Source: an uncultured Clostridia bacterium (GTDB lineage: Bacteria; Bacillota; Clostridia; Lachnospirales; CAG-274). Taken from it: DNA of 64,000 nt. The stretch is from positions 1 through 64,000 of the forward strand of contig CANRBC010000013.1 of NCBI GenBank assembly GCA_947628755.1. Reading direction: 5' to 3'. A model generated the notes under the pieces. That model saw only the letters and a list, made by a program, of their open reading frames with translations, did not search any database and was not told the origin of the DNA. The position numbers and the translations under genes are program-made. Positions 25,082 through 34,487 of this stretch are shown in pieces. How positions within the stretch are numbered: position 1 is the stretch's first letter; every line of letters begins with the position of its first letter.

Positions 25082-25350
25082 TTAAACAGTCTTCCCCATA
25101 AGCCCGATTTAGTCAGCCCCTCCTCCTCGTAGGAAAGGCTTGTGATAGTGCCCTCTGCCGCAAGCTCGCCTTTGTCCGGATTGAGATTGTTTATATGTAA
25201 ATTATGCCCTTGTATGATAAGTATGCCCTTATCCGTCTGGGCAACGATATTTTCCTCGTCAAAGCTAAGCACATCCGTAACTCCCGATGCCGACAGCTTT
25301 TCTCTTTTGTCTATTGTGATCGTGTGACGTGATGAGGCTCTTTCCTCCAT
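25078..25350 (-). CDS. yabP: Sporulation protein YabP
   Basis: A 90-residue soluble protein of the YabP/YqfC family. RHTITIDKREKLSASGVTDVLSFDEENIVAQT and the following GILIIQGHNLHINNLN are the family signature. In Bacillus it is made in the mother cell and is needed for cortex assembly with YabQ. GGGGGTGAT precedes the ATG, and the stop overlaps the yabQ start. Confidence 0.92.
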   Translation of the reverse strand: MEERASSRHTITIDKREKLSASGVTDVLSFDEENIVAQTDKGILIIQGHNLHINNLNPDKGELAAEGTITSLSYEEEGLTKSGLWGRLFK

Positions 25351-25382
25351 GCTATCACCCCCATATAAAAATATATGAGAGC

Positions 25383-25622
25383 TTAAAGGCTTTTATACAT
25401 GGATACGGCGTCCTCCTTGCGCACGCTCTCCCGAACGGAAAGCACCTCTATTTTGGTGGTATTGCTGCCAAAGGCTATTTCTATAATATCTCCCTCTTTA
25501 ACATCAAGTCCCGCCTTGGCAGGCTTGCCGTTTACGCTTACTCTGCCGCTGTCGCAGGCTTCGTTTGCCACAGTCCTTCTTTTTATTATTCTGGATACCT
25601 TCAGATATTTGTCTAATCTCAT
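25383..25622 (-). CDS. rqcP: S4-domain RNA-binding protein RqcP (YabO)
   Basis: A 79-residue protein that is almost entirely an S4 RNA-binding domain (MRLDKYLKVSRIIKRRTVANEACDSGRVSVNGK). Size and place between hup and yabP match RqcP/YabO, which binds stalled 50S subunits and promotes alanine tailing with RqcH in ribosome quality control. GGAGAG precedes the ATG. Confidence 0.88.
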   Translation of the reverse strand: MRLDKYLKVSRIIKRRTVANEACDSGRVSVNGKPAKAGLDVKEGDIIEIAFGSNTTKIEVLSVRESVRKEDAVSMYKSL

Positions 25623-25653
25623 AATACTCTCCTTTAAAAATTTGCAATAAAAG

Positions 25654-25672
25654 ACGGGGTCAGAGACCCCGT
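25654..25672 (-). terminator. Terminator-like hairpin after hup
   Basis: ACGGGGTC (25654-25661) / GACCCCGT (25665-25672), loop AGA. On the minus strand it is followed by CTTTTATTG. It probably lowers transcription from the highly expressed hup into the rqcP-yabP-yabQ-divIC genes. Confidence 0.75.
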
Positions 25673-25682
25673 AGTTTATTAA

Positions 25683-25958
25683 TTAAGCATTAACAGCGTC
25701 CTTTAAAGCCTTACCAGCCTTAAACTTAGGAGCCTTAGATGCTGCGATGTTGATAGCTTCCTTAGTTCTTGGATTAACACCGGGACGAGCTTCTCTTGTC
25801 TTTACAGCAAAAGTACCGAAGCCAACTAATCTTACCTCATCGCCTGCTACTAAAGCAGCTGTTACAGTTTCTTCAAAAGCCTTTAAAGCCTTCTCAGCCT
25901 CTGTCTTCTTTATGCCTGCCTTTTCAGCAATGCTAGCAACTAATTCAGTTTTGTTCAT
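25683..25958 (-). CDS. hup: HU-family DNA-binding protein
   Basis: A 91-residue histone-like protein: helical dimerisation part (1-40) and the beta-arm with [26 protein letters not shown], containing the conserved RPGxNPxT tip. It compacts and bends DNA. It is inserted between mazG and rqcP, a common clostridial variation of the Bacillus order. AAAAGGAGG precedes the ATG, and a hairpin follows the stop. Confidence 0.96.
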   Translation of the reverse strand: MNKTELVASIAEKAGIKKTEAEKALKAFEETVTAALVAGDEVRLVGFGTFAVKTREARPGVNPRTKEAINIAASKAPKFKAGKALKDAVNA

Positions 25959-25981
25959 TGAAATTTCCTCCTTTTCATTAT

Positions 25982-26734
25982 TTATACCTTCGCATCCTCG
26001 AAATCTGTATCCTCAGCGATTTCTCCAACGGCTGCAACGGTTGTTTCAATGTTCTCAAGTTTATTTATATACGTTTTTAAGGCATTTGTCAAGGAAAATT
26101 CAACATTTAATTGGGAAAAATGTGAAATTTTTGTTAAATCTAATAAAAAATTACCAATTATTTCCTCTTGTTCCTTTTTATGGTATAAATTTAACTCCTT
26201 AAGCAGTAAAACGTTTTTTTCTAATCTTTTTGTAATTTCCTCTAAAGTTTCACTATCCATATTATTTTTATAAGCCTTTGTAACGGTTTTTTCGCTTCTC
26301 ATAAGAGCAGGCAGAGAGGACGGTATACTTTTCAGTATTTCCATATTATTCTTATAACCCTTTTCGGCTTTTTTTATACTCTCCCAGCTGTCATTTATTT
26401 CCGCTATTGTCTTGTCATTATTCCCTGAAAATATATGCGGGTGTCTTGAAATCATTTTCCTTGTTACGCCGTCTGTTACATCGGATATGTCAAATGCCTT
26501 TTCACGGCGGGCAAGCTCGGAATGAAACACTATCTGGAACAGCACATCCCCAAGCTCCTCGCACATATTTACATTGTCCTTGTTGTCTATGGCGTCTATT
26601 ACCTCATAGCATTCCTCTATAAGATAACGCTTAAGGCTGTTGTGGGTCTGTATGCTGTCCCAGGGACAGCCGTCCTTTGCCGTAAGGCGGCGTACTACCA
26701 TGCAAAGGTCATCTAATGTATATTTGTCGGACAT
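25982..26734 (-). CDS. mazG: Nucleoside triphosphate pyrophosphohydrolase MazG
   Basis: A 250-residue all-alpha NTP-PPase that hydrolyses non-canonical or house-keeping NTPs to NMP and pyrophosphate. The N-terminal domain has [23 protein letters not shown] and [14 protein letters not shown], with the metal-binding ExxE...ExxD residues. The C-terminal half still aligns in outline ([17 protein letters not shown]) but is more divergent and its base composition is more AT-rich, so the second catalytic site may be degraded. First gene of the operon, with its own promoter at 26777-26805. Confidence 0.92.
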   Translation of the reverse strand: MSDKYTLDDLCMVVRRLTAKDGCPWDSIQTHNSLKRYLIEECYEVIDAIDNKDNVNMCEELGDVLFQIVFHSELARREKAFDISDVTDGVTRKMISRHPHIFSGNNDKTIAEINDSWESIKKAEKGYKNNMEILKSIPSSLPALMRSEKTVTKAYKNNMDSETLEEITKRLEKNVLLLKELNLYHKKEQEEIIGNFLLDLTKISHFSQLNVEFSLTNALKTYINKLENIETTVAAVGEIAEDTDFEDAKV

Positions 26735-26776
26735 GGTATTCTCCTTTCGTGGGTGTATCGGTGTTTATCTCCCACA

Positions 26777-26805
26777 ATTCTAACATATTTATTAACTTTT
26801 TGCAA
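26777..26805 (-). promoter_or_regulatory. Promoter of the mazG operon
   Basis: On the minus strand TTGCAA (26805-26800), 17-bp spacer, TAGAAT (26782-26777). Confidence 0.7.
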
Positions 26806-26869
26806 AAATATTTACTTATCGGAAATATCGTGATATATTAAATACAGATATTACGAAGGAGGGATATTT

Positions 26870-27181
26870 GTGTATTGTATGCATTGTGGAGAGGAAATAC
26901 CCGACAGCTCAAGATTTTGTAAATACTGCGGAAAAAATGTGGAGGAAGCTGCCAAGGGCTTCGGGGAAAATAAGACGGAAAGGGCGACGGTAACTCCAAG
27001 CGCCGTAACCGACGGTGAAAAATATGAAACAGTAGACGGATTTTTCTTTAGGGAAGTGTCTTTCCTTAAAAAATTCATTATGCTCATATTGGCGGCTGTT
27101 ATGACGCTTATAGTGGCAGCAGGCGTATTTGCAGGTACATATCCTGACCTTGCTTCACAGGTATGGAATATTATAAGATAA
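26870..27181 (+). CDS. Small zinc-ribbon membrane protein
   Basis: A 103-residue protein that starts at a GTG (AAGGAGGG lies just upstream). Residues 1-22 form a zinc ribbon (CMHCGEEIPDSSRFCKYCG, two CxxC pairs), followed by a polar linker and a single transmembrane helix (about 66-88). Such zinc_ribbon_2 proteins are widespread in Firmicutes; no specific function is known. Single gene, ended by a strong terminator. Confidence 0.8.
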   Translation: MYCMHCGEEIPDSSRFCKYCGKNVEEAAKGFGENKTERATVTPSAVTDGEKYETVDGFFFREVSFLKKFIMLILAAVMTLIVAAGVFAGTYPDLASQVWNIIR

Positions 27182-27197
27182 CAAAATACTTGTCGAT

Positions 27198-27233
27198 ATA
27201 ACAAAGGCTTCCCCGCAGGGAAGCCTTTGTTAT
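27198..27233. terminator. Strong hairpin terminator, possibly bidirectional
   Basis: 16-bp perfect arms (27198-27213 and 27218-27233) with loop CGCA lie between the zinc-ribbon gene (+) and rpmB (-). The symmetrical AT ends could serve both. Confidence 0.85.
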
Positions 27234-27271
27234 ATTAAACATTGATCAATTTTTAATAAAAAGAATACGTA

Positions 27272-27487
27272 TCAAATCGCGCGAGTGATTGTGCCCTTAT
27301 GAGTACCTGTACGAAGGCATCTTGCGCAAATGTGTATTGTCTTTACATTACCGTTTGCTTCAACTATCTTTACTTTCTTAACGTTTGATTTCCAGGTCTT
27401 GTTGGCGCGTCTTGAAACCTGACTACGGTTAATGCTTATTCTGTGACCTGTCTGCTGTGTCTTGTTGCATATTTCACACTTTGCCAT
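27272..27487 (-). CDS. rpmB: 50S ribosomal protein L28, zinc-binding form
   Basis: A 71-residue ribosomal protein beginning MAKCEICNKTQQTGHRISIN, with the ATG chosen by the AAGGAGGTG site. It has CxxC near the N-terminus and a second CxxC (ICARCL), i.e. the four-cysteine zinc form of L28. Single gene with promoter at 27523-27551, a common position opposite asp23-fakA in Firmicutes. Confidence 0.95.
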   Translation of the reverse strand: MAKCEICNKTQQTGHRISINRSQVSRRANKTWKSNVKKVKIVEANGNVKTIHICARCLRTGTHKGTITRAI

Positions 27488-27522
27488 GCTTACACCTCCT
27501 TGAATTTTAATCACCGTTCTAT

Positions 27523-27551
27523 ATTCTAACAGAAAATTCCGTATAATGCAA
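27523..27551 (-). promoter_or_regulatory. Promoter of rpmB
   Basis: On the minus strand TTGCAT (27551-27546), 17-bp spacer, TAGAAT (27528-27523). Confidence 0.7.
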
Positions 27552-27610
27552 GAAAAAAATAAAAAAATTTTGATTTAATTTATTTGTTGCCGTTTATGTG
27601 TTAAAATTAG

Positions 27611-27639
27611 TTGATAAACTTTGGAAATTCGTGTATACT
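27611..27639 (+). promoter_or_regulatory. Promoter of asp23-fakA-recG
   Basis: TTGATA (27611-27616), 17-bp spacer, TATACT (27634-27639). Confidence 0.75.
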
Positions 27640-27676
27640 CTATTATGAGAAAACATAGATTGACGGAGGTGTTTTT

Positions 27677-28036
27677 ATGTCAGTAGTTATAAATAATGAA
27701 CAGGGGAATATTACCATAACCAACGATGTGCTTGCAAAGACGGCGGGACTTGCCGCCACAAGCTGCTATGGCGTAGTGGGCATGGCTGTAAAGACCGTAA
27801 GAGACGGCATAGTACATCTGCTTAAGAAGGAAAGTCTTTCAAAGGGTGTAGAGGTTTTTGTCAACGAGGATTCCTCCGTAAATGTCAAACTCCATATTAT
27901 AGTGGAATACGGCACGAATATCCCCGCCATAGGAGATATAGTAAAAAGCACTGTTACTTATAATATAGAAAACTCTCTGGGTGTCGCTGTAAACAATGTA
28001 AGCGTTATTGTTGAGGGAATAAGAGTAGACGGCTAG
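27677..28036 (+). CDS. Asp23/Gls24-family envelope stress protein (YloU-like)
   Basis: A 119-residue Asp23 domain protein (ITITNDVLAKTAGLAATSCYGVVGMA, then VNVKLHIIVEYGTNIPAIGDIVKSTV). Family members are cytoplasmic and membrane-associated in Gram-positives and respond to envelope stress. It lies directly before fakA (9 bp), as yloU before yloV in B. subtilis. Confidence 0.93.
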   Translation: MSVVINNEQGNITITNDVLAKTAGLAATSCYGVVGMAVKTVRDGIVHLLKKESLSKGVEVFVNEDSSVNVKLHIIVEYGTNIPAIGDIVKSTVTYNIENSLGVAVNNVSVIVEGIRVDG

Positions 28037-28045
28037 GGGGAAATT

Positions 28046-29680
28046 ATGGAGCTTAAATATATAGACGGACAGAATCTGAAAAGGTTTATGATAAACGGCG
28101 CTAACAGGCTGTGGGCAAACAGGGACAGAGTAGACGCTATGAACGTATTTCCCGTTCCCGACGGGGATACGGGCACAAATATGTCTGCCACCATGACTGC
28201 CGTAGCAAACGCCGTTGCGGATATAAATGAAACGAATATTTCAAAGGTAGCAAAAATAGTGTCAAACTCTGCTCTTAGGGGCGCAAGAGGAAATTCCGGC
28301 GTTATACTTTCACAAATCCTCAGGGGCTTTTACAAGTGCCTTGACGGAAGAGAAAGAGTTAATGCTTCAGAGCTGGCGCGGTGCTTTGCTTCTGCTGCGG
28401 ATACCGCCTATAAGGCAGTCATGAAGCCAAAAGAGGGCACTATGCTTACGGTCATAAGAGCCATGGGCGAAAGAGCTGTGGAGGCAGGCTATACCACAGA
28501 CGATATAGCGGCGCTTTTAAAGGAAATAATGGACTATGGTAAGGAGGTTCTTGCCAAAACTCCGGATATGCTGCCCCAGCTTAAGAATGCGGGAGTAGTG
28601 GATTCGGGCGGACAGGGACTTGTGTATATAATAGAAGGCGGATACGAGTATATAGGCTCTATTGCCGACATTCACATAGAGCGCTCCGCGGATACTGTAA
28701 AGAGCATTACGGCGGCTCAGCCTGCAGATGCCGATATAAAATTCGGCTATTGTACGGAGTTTTTTGTGAATATAGAAAATAACCATACGGATTTTGAGGA
28801 GGACTTCAGAAGCTATCTGGACAGTATGGGTGATTCCATAGTTATGGTATGCGACGAGGATATTATAAAGGTGCATATACACACCAACCACCCTGGCGAG
28901 GTTCTTGAAAAAGCTCTTACAATAGGTCCTCTTGAAAATATGAAAATAGAAAATATGCGTATACAGCACTCCTCCATAATAAAGGAGGCGGAGGAAAAAA
29001 GTCCTGCCAAAAAGAAGTTTGCCGTTACTGCCGTATCCAACGGCGAGGGCTTTGAAAATATGCTTTTGCAGTTAGGCGTAGATACTGTGCTTGCCAATGA
29101 AAACGGCTCTATGCGCTGCGGTACAGACCATTTCATAAGCACTATTGAAAATTCCGCGGAGGATACCGTAATAGTATTTCCCAATGACAAGGACAATATA
29201 ATGGCGGCAAAGCAGGCGGCTGAAATATGCAAGGAAAAGAACGTAGTTGTAATAGATACGAAAAGCGTGCCGGAATGTCTTGAGGCTATGGTAATGTACA
29301 ACGAGGACTCGGATATAGATTCCCTTAAGGAGGAAATGAAGGAGGCGGCAGACGCCATAGACGTTGCCAAGGTCACAAAAGCCGCAAAGGATACCGTTGT
29401 GGACAATATAGAAATAAAGGCAGGGGACTATATAGGCATACTCAACGATAAGATAATACTTAAAACCGACGACCGCCTTAAGGTGTCAAATATGCTTGTG
29501 GACAGAATGCTGGAGGGCAACGATGAAGCAGGCATACTTTCGGTATATCTGGGCAGCGATGCCGACGAAAAGGAGGCGGCTGCCGTTGAGGATCACGCTC
29601 TGAGCGTAAACGACGCTTTGGAGGTGTGCGTTGAGAGAGGCGGACAGGCGACCTATAATTATATTATTACAGTAAGCTGA
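28046..29680 (+). CDS. fakA: DAK-domain protein FakA/YloV, fatty acid kinase catalytic subunit
   Basis: A 544-residue protein. The N-terminal DhaL/DAK2 ATP-binding domain (about 8-200) has NVFPVPDGDTGTNMSATM with the metal-binding aspartates and ARGNSGVILSQILRG. A middle domain and a C-terminal DegV-like-interacting domain (about 300-544) follow. With a FakB (DegV) partner it phosphorylates exogenous fatty acids. No fakB is in the window. Between asp23 and recG, as in many Firmicutes. Confidence 0.92.
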   Translation: MELKYIDGQNLKRFMINGANRLWANRDRVDAMNVFPVPDGDTGTNMSATMTAVANAVADINETNISKVAKIVSNSALRGARGNSGVILSQILRGFYKCLDGRERVNASELARCFASAADTAYKAVMKPKEGTMLTVIRAMGERAVEAGYTTDDIAALLKEIMDYGKEVLAKTPDMLPQLKNAGVVDSGGQGLVYIIEGGYEYIGSIADIHIERSADTVKSITAAQPADADIKFGYCTEFFVNIENNHTDFEEDFRSYLDSMGDSIVMVCDEDIIKVHIHTNHPGEVLEKALTIGPLENMKIENMRIQHSSIIKEAEEKSPAKKKFAVTAVSNGEGFENMLLQLGVDTVLANENGSMRCGTDHFISTIENSAEDTVIVFPNDKDNIMAAKQAAEICKEKNVVVIDTKSVPECLEAMVMYNEDSDIDSLKEEMKEAADAIDVAKVTKAAKDTVVDNIEIKAGDYIGILNDKIILKTDDRLKVSNMLVDRMLEGNDEAGILSVYLGSDADEKEAAAVEDHALSVNDALEVCVERGGQATYNYIITVS

Positions 29681-29690
29681 GGTAATTCAA

Positions 29691-31739
29691 ATGGAGCTGC
29701 AGGACAGTATAAGAGTTGTTAAGAACATAGGCGAAGCAAGGGCAAAGCAGCTTAATAAACTGGGTATAGAAACCGTCGAGGATCTTGTGGAGTATTTCCC
29801 CAGGACATACGAGGACAGAAGCAATATAGTAGCTCTTGACAATATAGCTGTGGGAGAGGTAAACAGCTTTAAGGCAAGGGCGGAAAGACCCGAAAGCCTG
29901 AGAGTAAGGAATATGACCATTGTTAAGGCAAGGCTTACCGACGGCAGGGGCTTTATAGAAGGCGTATGGTACAATCAGCCCTATATCAAAAACATACTGA
30001 CACAACACAGGGAATATGTATTTACAGGCAAAATAAATGAAAAATACGGCAGAATACAAATCGAAAATCCCGATTTTGAGCCTCTTAAGGAGGACAGCCT
30101 TAACACAGGCAGAATAGTGCCCGTGTATACCGTGCCTGCCAAAATGTCCCAAAAGACCATAAGAGGCTGCGTAAAGGACGCTCTTGAAGGCATAGACGGA
30201 GAAGCAGAAGAATTTTTACCCGACGGCATAATAAAGGAAAGGTCTCTCTGCTCCAGAAGATACGCAGTAAACAACATACACTTTCCCGAAAGCGACGAGG
30301 GGTTTTTTAAAGCGCGGCGAAGACTTGTATTCGAGGAGCTTCTTATGCTGCAGCTTCATCTTCTGCAGCTTAAGGGAAACGTAACGGGCAGAAAAAGCAG
30401 TATAAGGATAAGGGACTATGATGTGCGCCCTATACTGGACGCCTTGGGGTTTAAACTGACTGCCGCCCAGGAAAATGTAATAGGCGAGCTGTTTGCCGAT
30501 TTAAGAAAGGGTACTGTTATGAACAGGCTCATACAGGGCGACGTAGGCTCAGGCAAAACGGCTGTGGCAATGGTGCTGGCATATATTATAATCAAAAACG
30601 GGTATCAGGCGGTGCTTATGGCGCCTACGGATGTGCTTGCCGTTCAGCATTATAAAAGCATTTCTCAGATATTTGAGCCTTTGGGTATAAAATGCGCCCT
30701 TCTTACAAGCGGCATAAGAGGCAGAGAAAAGAAAGGCGTTCTTTCCGACATAGCAGAGGGCAGAGGGCAGATGATAATAGGCACTCATGCTCTTATACAG
30801 GATAGTGTAGAGTACAGGAATCCGGGACTTGTAATAACGGACGAGCAGCACCGCTTTGGCGTAAGGCAAAGGGAAAGCCTTGCAAAAAAGGGAAACGACC
30901 CTCATGTGCTAGTAATGACCGCAACGCCTATACCGAGGACTTTGGCTCTCATACTCTACGGGGATTTGGACATATCCATTATAGACGCGCTTCCTCCCGG
31001 CAGACAGAAAACAGATACCTTTGCAGTAGACCACAGCTACTACAAGCGGCTGTACGCCTTTGTGGAAAAGGAGGTCGCAAAGGGCAGACAGGCATATATA
31101 ATATGCCCTATGATAGAGGAAAATGACAAAATGGAGCTGAGAAGCGTACTTACATATACTCAGGAGCTTAAAAACAGCATATTCCCCAAGCTGAGTGTTG
31201 AGTGCATACACGGAAAAATGAAGGATGATGAAAAGCAGGATATAATGGAGCGCTTCGCCAAGGGCGAAATAGACGTTCTTGTATCCACTACCGTAATAGA
31301 AGTGGGAATAAACGTACCCAACGCCACCCTTATGATAATAGAAAATGCCGAGCGCTTCGGTCTTTCGGCTCTTCATCAGCTGAGAGGACGTGTTGGCAGA
31401 GGCAGTGAAAAAAGCTATTGTGTGCTTGTAAGCGACGCAAAAAACAAGACATCTCTTGAAAGGCTTAAGACAATGTGCCGTACCAACGACGGCTTTGTAA
31501 TATCGGAAAAGGACTTGGAGCTGAGAGGACCGGGAGATTTCTTCGGCACAAGACAGCACGGACTGCCCGAAATGAAAATTGCCAATCTATACAAGGATAT
31601 AGATATACTAAAGGAAGCGCAGGAAACGGCAATTAATTTGTATAAAACTGATGAAAATTTACAAAAAAAAGAAAATAAATTGTTGAAAACACGAATTTTA
31701 CAGCTCTTTGAAAGAAAAATCAAAAAAATATGCTTATAA
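29691..31739 (+). CDS. recG: ATP-dependent DNA helicase RecG
   Basis: A 682-residue helicase that remodels stalled replication forks and Holliday junctions. It has an N-terminal wedge/OB domain (about 60-150), Walker A GDVGSGKTAV, the DEAD-box variant ITDEQHRFG, MTATPIPRT (motif III) and the C-terminal helicase domain with STTVIEVGINVPNA and QLRGRVGRG. Full length for the family. 10 bp after fakA. The last 100 bp are noticeably more AT-rich than the rest. Confidence 0.97.
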   Translation: MELQDSIRVVKNIGEARAKQLNKLGIETVEDLVEYFPRTYEDRSNIVALDNIAVGEVNSFKARAERPESLRVRNMTIVKARLTDGRGFIEGVWYNQPYIKNILTQHREYVFTGKINEKYGRIQIENPDFEPLKEDSLNTGRIVPVYTVPAKMSQKTIRGCVKDALEGIDGEAEEFLPDGIIKERSLCSRRYAVNNIHFPESDEGFFKARRRLVFEELLMLQLHLLQLKGNVTGRKSSIRIRDYDVRPILDALGFKLTAAQENVIGELFADLRKGTVMNRLIQGDVGSGKTAVAMVLAYIIIKNGYQAVLMAPTDVLAVQHYKSISQIFEPLGIKCALLTSGIRGREKKGVLSDIAEGRGQMIIGTHALIQDSVEYRNPGLVITDEQHRFGVRQRESLAKKGNDPHVLVMTATPIPRTLALILYGDLDISIIDALPPGRQKTDTFAVDHSYYKRLYAFVEKEVAKGRQAYIICPMIEENDKMELRSVLTYTQELKNSIFPKLSVECIHGKMKDDEKQDIMERFAKGEIDVLVSTTVIEVGINVPNATLMIIENAERFGLSALHQLRGRVGRGSEKSYCVLVSDAKNKTSLERLKTMCRTNDGFVISEKDLELRGPGDFFGTRQHGLPEMKIANLYKDIDILKEAQETAINLYKTDENLQKKENKLLKTRILQLFERKIKKICL

Positions 31740-31814
31740 ATAAAATAAACTGTTTACTTCTCGCTTTTTTTTTAGTATAATGTTATATATATGTTATTGT
31801 GTAGGGGGTACTGT

Positions 31815-32384
31815 ATGCGAGTAATATCAGGTTCTGCAAGGGGACTTAAGCTCAATGCGCCCGAGGGCCTTTCCACAAGACCTACCACCGACAGGATAAA
31901 GGAATCTCTTTTCAATATAATATCCTTTGATTTATACGAAAGCAGATTTCTGGACTTGTTCAGCGGAAGCGGAGGCATAGGCATAGAGGCGCTGTCAAGA
32001 GGCGCTTCAAAGGCGGTATTTGTAGACCATGCTCAAAGCAGTATAAAGGTAATAAGCTCCAATATAGAAAAAGCAAGATTTGCCGACAGGGCAGAAATTT
32101 TGTGTATGAAGGCGGACGCTGCCGCAGCTATGCTGGGCAGACGGGGAGAAGTCTTCGACATAATATTTATGGACCCGCCTTATGGCAAGGGCTTAACAGA
32201 CAGTACACTTTACTCTATCCTTAAGGCAGGCATACTTGCTCCCGATGGTCTGATAATAGCAGAACAGTCCAAGCAGGAGGACATTCCCGAAGCGGAAGGA
32301 CTTGAGGTAGTCAGAATTAAGGATTATAAAATAACTAAGATGACTTTTCTTAAACATAAGGAAAGCAGTTTGGAGGATTTTTGA
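31815..32384 (+). CDS. rsmD: 16S rRNA (guanine(966)-N(2))-methyltransferase
   Basis: A 189-residue methyltransferase that begins [10 protein letters not shown], after a GGGGG-containing site. [14 protein letters not shown] and [20 protein letters not shown] (SAM motif I) plus the catalytic DPPYGKG motif are the RsmD signature. Its stop overlaps the coaD start (TGATG), showing coupling, and the rsmD-coaD pair is conserved across bacteria. Confidence 0.95.
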   Translation: MRVISGSARGLKLNAPEGLSTRPTTDRIKESLFNIISFDLYESRFLDLFSGSGGIGIEALSRGASKAVFVDHAQSSIKVISSNIEKARFADRAEILCMKADAAAAMLGRRGEVFDIIFMDPPYGKGLTDSTLYSILKAGILAPDGLIIAEQSKQEDIPEAEGLEVVRIKDYKITKMTFLKHKESSLEDF

Positions 32385-32866
32385 TGAAAACAGCTGTATA
32401 TCCGGGCAGCTTTGACCCTGTTACCAACGGTCATCTGGATATTATATCCAGAGCTTCCAGAATAATAGATAAGCTGTATGTGGCAGTGCTGGACAATCCC
32501 TCCAAGACGCCGCTGTTTACAGCCGAGGAAAGAGTTCAACAGCTTAAGCAGATACTTAAGGATTATGACAATGTAGAGGTCATGTCCTTTTCGGGCTTGC
32601 TTGTGGACTTTGCCCGCAGCGTAAACTCCAATATTATAGTCAGGGGACTCAGAGGCGTTACTGATTTTTCATACGAGTTTCAGATGGCGCTGAGCAATCG
32701 TTCGCTGGACAGCGACATAGAGACCCTTTTCATATCGGCGGATACACAGTATCTTTTCTTCAGTTCAAGTCAGGTCAAGGAAATTGCCTACTTCAACGGG
32801 AATATTGACAATATGGTGCCCGATTTGATAAAGGAACAGCTACAGAAAAAGATGAAGAAGTATTAA
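32384..32866 (+). CDS. coaD: Phosphopantetheine adenylyltransferase
   Basis: A 160-residue nucleotidyltransferase for the fourth step of coenzyme A synthesis, converting phosphopantetheine and ATP to dephospho-CoA. It has [18 protein letters not shown] with the TxGH ATP site and [12 protein letters not shown], and ends with SSSQVKEIA. An upstream TTG at 32381 is possible, but the ATG overlapping the rsmD stop is preferred. Confidence 0.97.
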   Translation: MKTAVYPGSFDPVTNGHLDIISRASRIIDKLYVAVLDNPSKTPLFTAEERVQQLKQILKDYDNVEVMSFSGLLVDFARSVNSNIIVRGLRGVTDFSYEFQMALSNRSLDSDIETLFISADTQYLFFSSSQVKEIAYFNGNIDNMVPDLIKEQLQKKMKKY

Positions 32867-32891
32867 ACAGCAAGGATTAGGAGGAAAAAAT

Positions 32892-33416
32892 ATGGAGTCA
32901 TCAATTCAGAGCTTACTGGATACCTTAGAGGATATAATAGAGAATGCAAAGCCCGTACCGTTAACTCAGAACATAAGGGTTTCAAAGGACGACTTGTTTG
33001 AGATAATAAGCGAGATTCGTCTTAATCTTCCCGGCGAGATAAAGCAGGCTCAGAGAATAGTACACAATTCTGAAAAAATAATAGAAGAAGCCAACAAAAA
33101 TGCCAACGGTATCATAAGAGATGCCGAAAGCAAGGCGGAAAAAATGACTATGGACCATGAGATAACCAAGAGAGCCAAGGAAGAGGCAGAGGCTATCAGA
33201 ATGGAAGCCAAGACAAGAGCCGAGGATATGAGGTTGGGCGCTATCGAATATGCCGACCAGATGCTCGAAAATACTGAAAAGCAGATAAAGGCGGTACTTG
33301 ACAATTTCACTAAGAGAGCAAATACTGTTCAGGAATTCCTTGCAAGCGAATCAGACCATATTTTCAGCGAAAGACAGGAACTTAGAACTCTTGTAGACAG
33401 AGATAAAATCATTTAA
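32892..33416 (+). CDS. Coiled-coil protein of unknown function (DivIVA-like)
   Basis: A 174-residue, strongly charged, alpha-helical protein. A short N-terminal globular part (about 1-55) is followed by a long Ala/Glu/Lys/Arg-rich coiled coil (about 60-150; EAEAIRMEAKTRAEDMR). No catalytic motif or membrane segment. It sits 26 bp after coaD with AGGAGG, and many Clostridia carry a similar gene between coaD and ylbJ. It looks structurally like DivIVA/GpsB-type scaffolds, but function is unknown. Confidence 0.75.
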   Translation: MESSIQSLLDTLEDIIENAKPVPLTQNIRVSKDDLFEIISEIRLNLPGEIKQAQRIVHNSEKIIEEANKNANGIIRDAESKAEKMTMDHEITKRAKEEAEAIRMEAKTRAEDMRLGAIEYADQMLENTEKQIKAVLDNFTKRANTVQEFLASESDHIFSERQELRTLVDRDKII

Positions 33417-33430
33417 TTCATGATAATTTT

Positions 33431-33460
33431 AAAAAGGGCTGTCGAATGACAGCCCTTTTT
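33431..33460. terminator. Bidirectional terminator
   Basis: AAAAAGGGCTGTC (33431-33443) / GACAGCCCTTTTT (33448-33460), loop GAAT, with A and T tracts on both sides. It lies between the coiled-coil gene (+) and ylbJ (-). Confidence 0.9.
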
Positions 33461-33487
33461 TATGGGAAAAAGATATAACGGGTAGAT

Positions 33488-34420
33488 TTACAAAAATATA
33501 ACTGCCGATACAAAGCCTATACAAAATGCCGCTATTCCCTGCAAAGCCTTGGATAGCATATATCTGCCTGCAGGAATATCGGTTTTGGATATATAGCCCA
33601 TACTCTGGCACTGTACGGAAAGACCGCCGAAGGCGATAATACCGCTTATGATACCGAGAGTAAGAGGCGTTATATGTTTTATGCGGCTGCAGCCGTTAGT
33701 TATTTCCAGCAGTCCGTAAAGCAGAGCGGAATAAGGCTCGCTAAGTCTTATATGTAAGGTGGAGGTAATACTGTCGAGCATTGAGCTTATTATTGAAAAC
33801 AGCACTATATATCCTCCTACGGCAACAATGGCGCTTATGGCGGACATAAGGCTCTGCTCCAGATTTTTGCCTAGGGGAATATAGCTTTGTGAAATATTTT
33901 TTTCTATATGTACATGGGGTCTTGGCATTATAAGCGCTATGCTCAGAGCCGACAGATAGTGTACTACAAGCAGAAAAATCCCCAAATCCCTTCTGCCCAG
34001 AAGCCCTGCGCCTACCGTACCAAGCATAAAAAGAGGTCCCGAGTTGTTGCAAAAGGAAATGAGATAGATTGCCTCGCCTTTTGTAATACGCCCTTCATTA
34101 TAAAGGTCGCAGAGTGTCTTTGCCCCTACGGGATAGCCGGAAAGCAGTCCGCTTACCATGGCAAATGTGCCGTAGCCTTTTATTTTGAATAATCTGTCGG
34201 TTATAGGCGAAAGTATTCGGGAAAGAAAAAGGGGAAAGGGCGTATTTTTGAGAAAATTTATGCCTACCATAAAGGGAAAAAGGGCAGGCAGAGCGTATTT
34301 ATACCATAGAATTAGCCCTCTTTCCGCAGATAACATAATATTTTCAGGAAATATTAATATAAATAGATTGAAAATTGCCGCAATTATTGTTATAATAACT
34401 ATATATATGTTTATTTTCAT
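33488..34420 (-). CDS. ylbJ: Sporulation integral membrane protein YlbJ
   Basis: A 310-residue membrane protein with eight or so hydrophobic segments and two nucleoside-recognition-like gate repeats. LWYKYALPALFPFMVGINFL, SGLLSGYPVGAKTLCDLYNEG and SFCNNSGPLFMLGTVG are the YlbJ signature. YlbJ is made in the mother cell under sigma-E in B. subtilis and is needed for heat-resistant spores. Position beside coaD is conserved. Confidence 0.92.
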   Translation of the reverse strand: MKINIYIVIITIIAAIFNLFILIFPENIMLSAERGLILWYKYALPALFPFMVGINFLKNTPFPLFLSRILSPITDRLFKIKGYGTFAMVSGLLSGYPVGAKTLCDLYNEGRITKGEAIYLISFCNNSGPLFMLGTVGAGLLGRRDLGIFLLVVHYLSALSIALIMPRPHVHIEKNISQSYIPLGKNLEQSLMSAISAIVAVGGYIVLFSIISSMLDSITSTLHIRLSEPYSALLYGLLEITNGCSRIKHITPLTLGIISGIIAFGGLSVQCQSMGYISKTDIPAGRYMLSKALQGIAAFCIGFVSAVIFL

Positions 34421-34487
34421 AAAATCATCCTATATGTAGTTATTACATAATATGATATTAACCCGACGATTATGAGGAGGCAGTATT

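Noticed and set aside
32381-32386. coaD start at the upstream TTG
   Set aside because: The ATG at 32384 overlapping the rsmD stop gives the usual length and a normal coupling arrangement.
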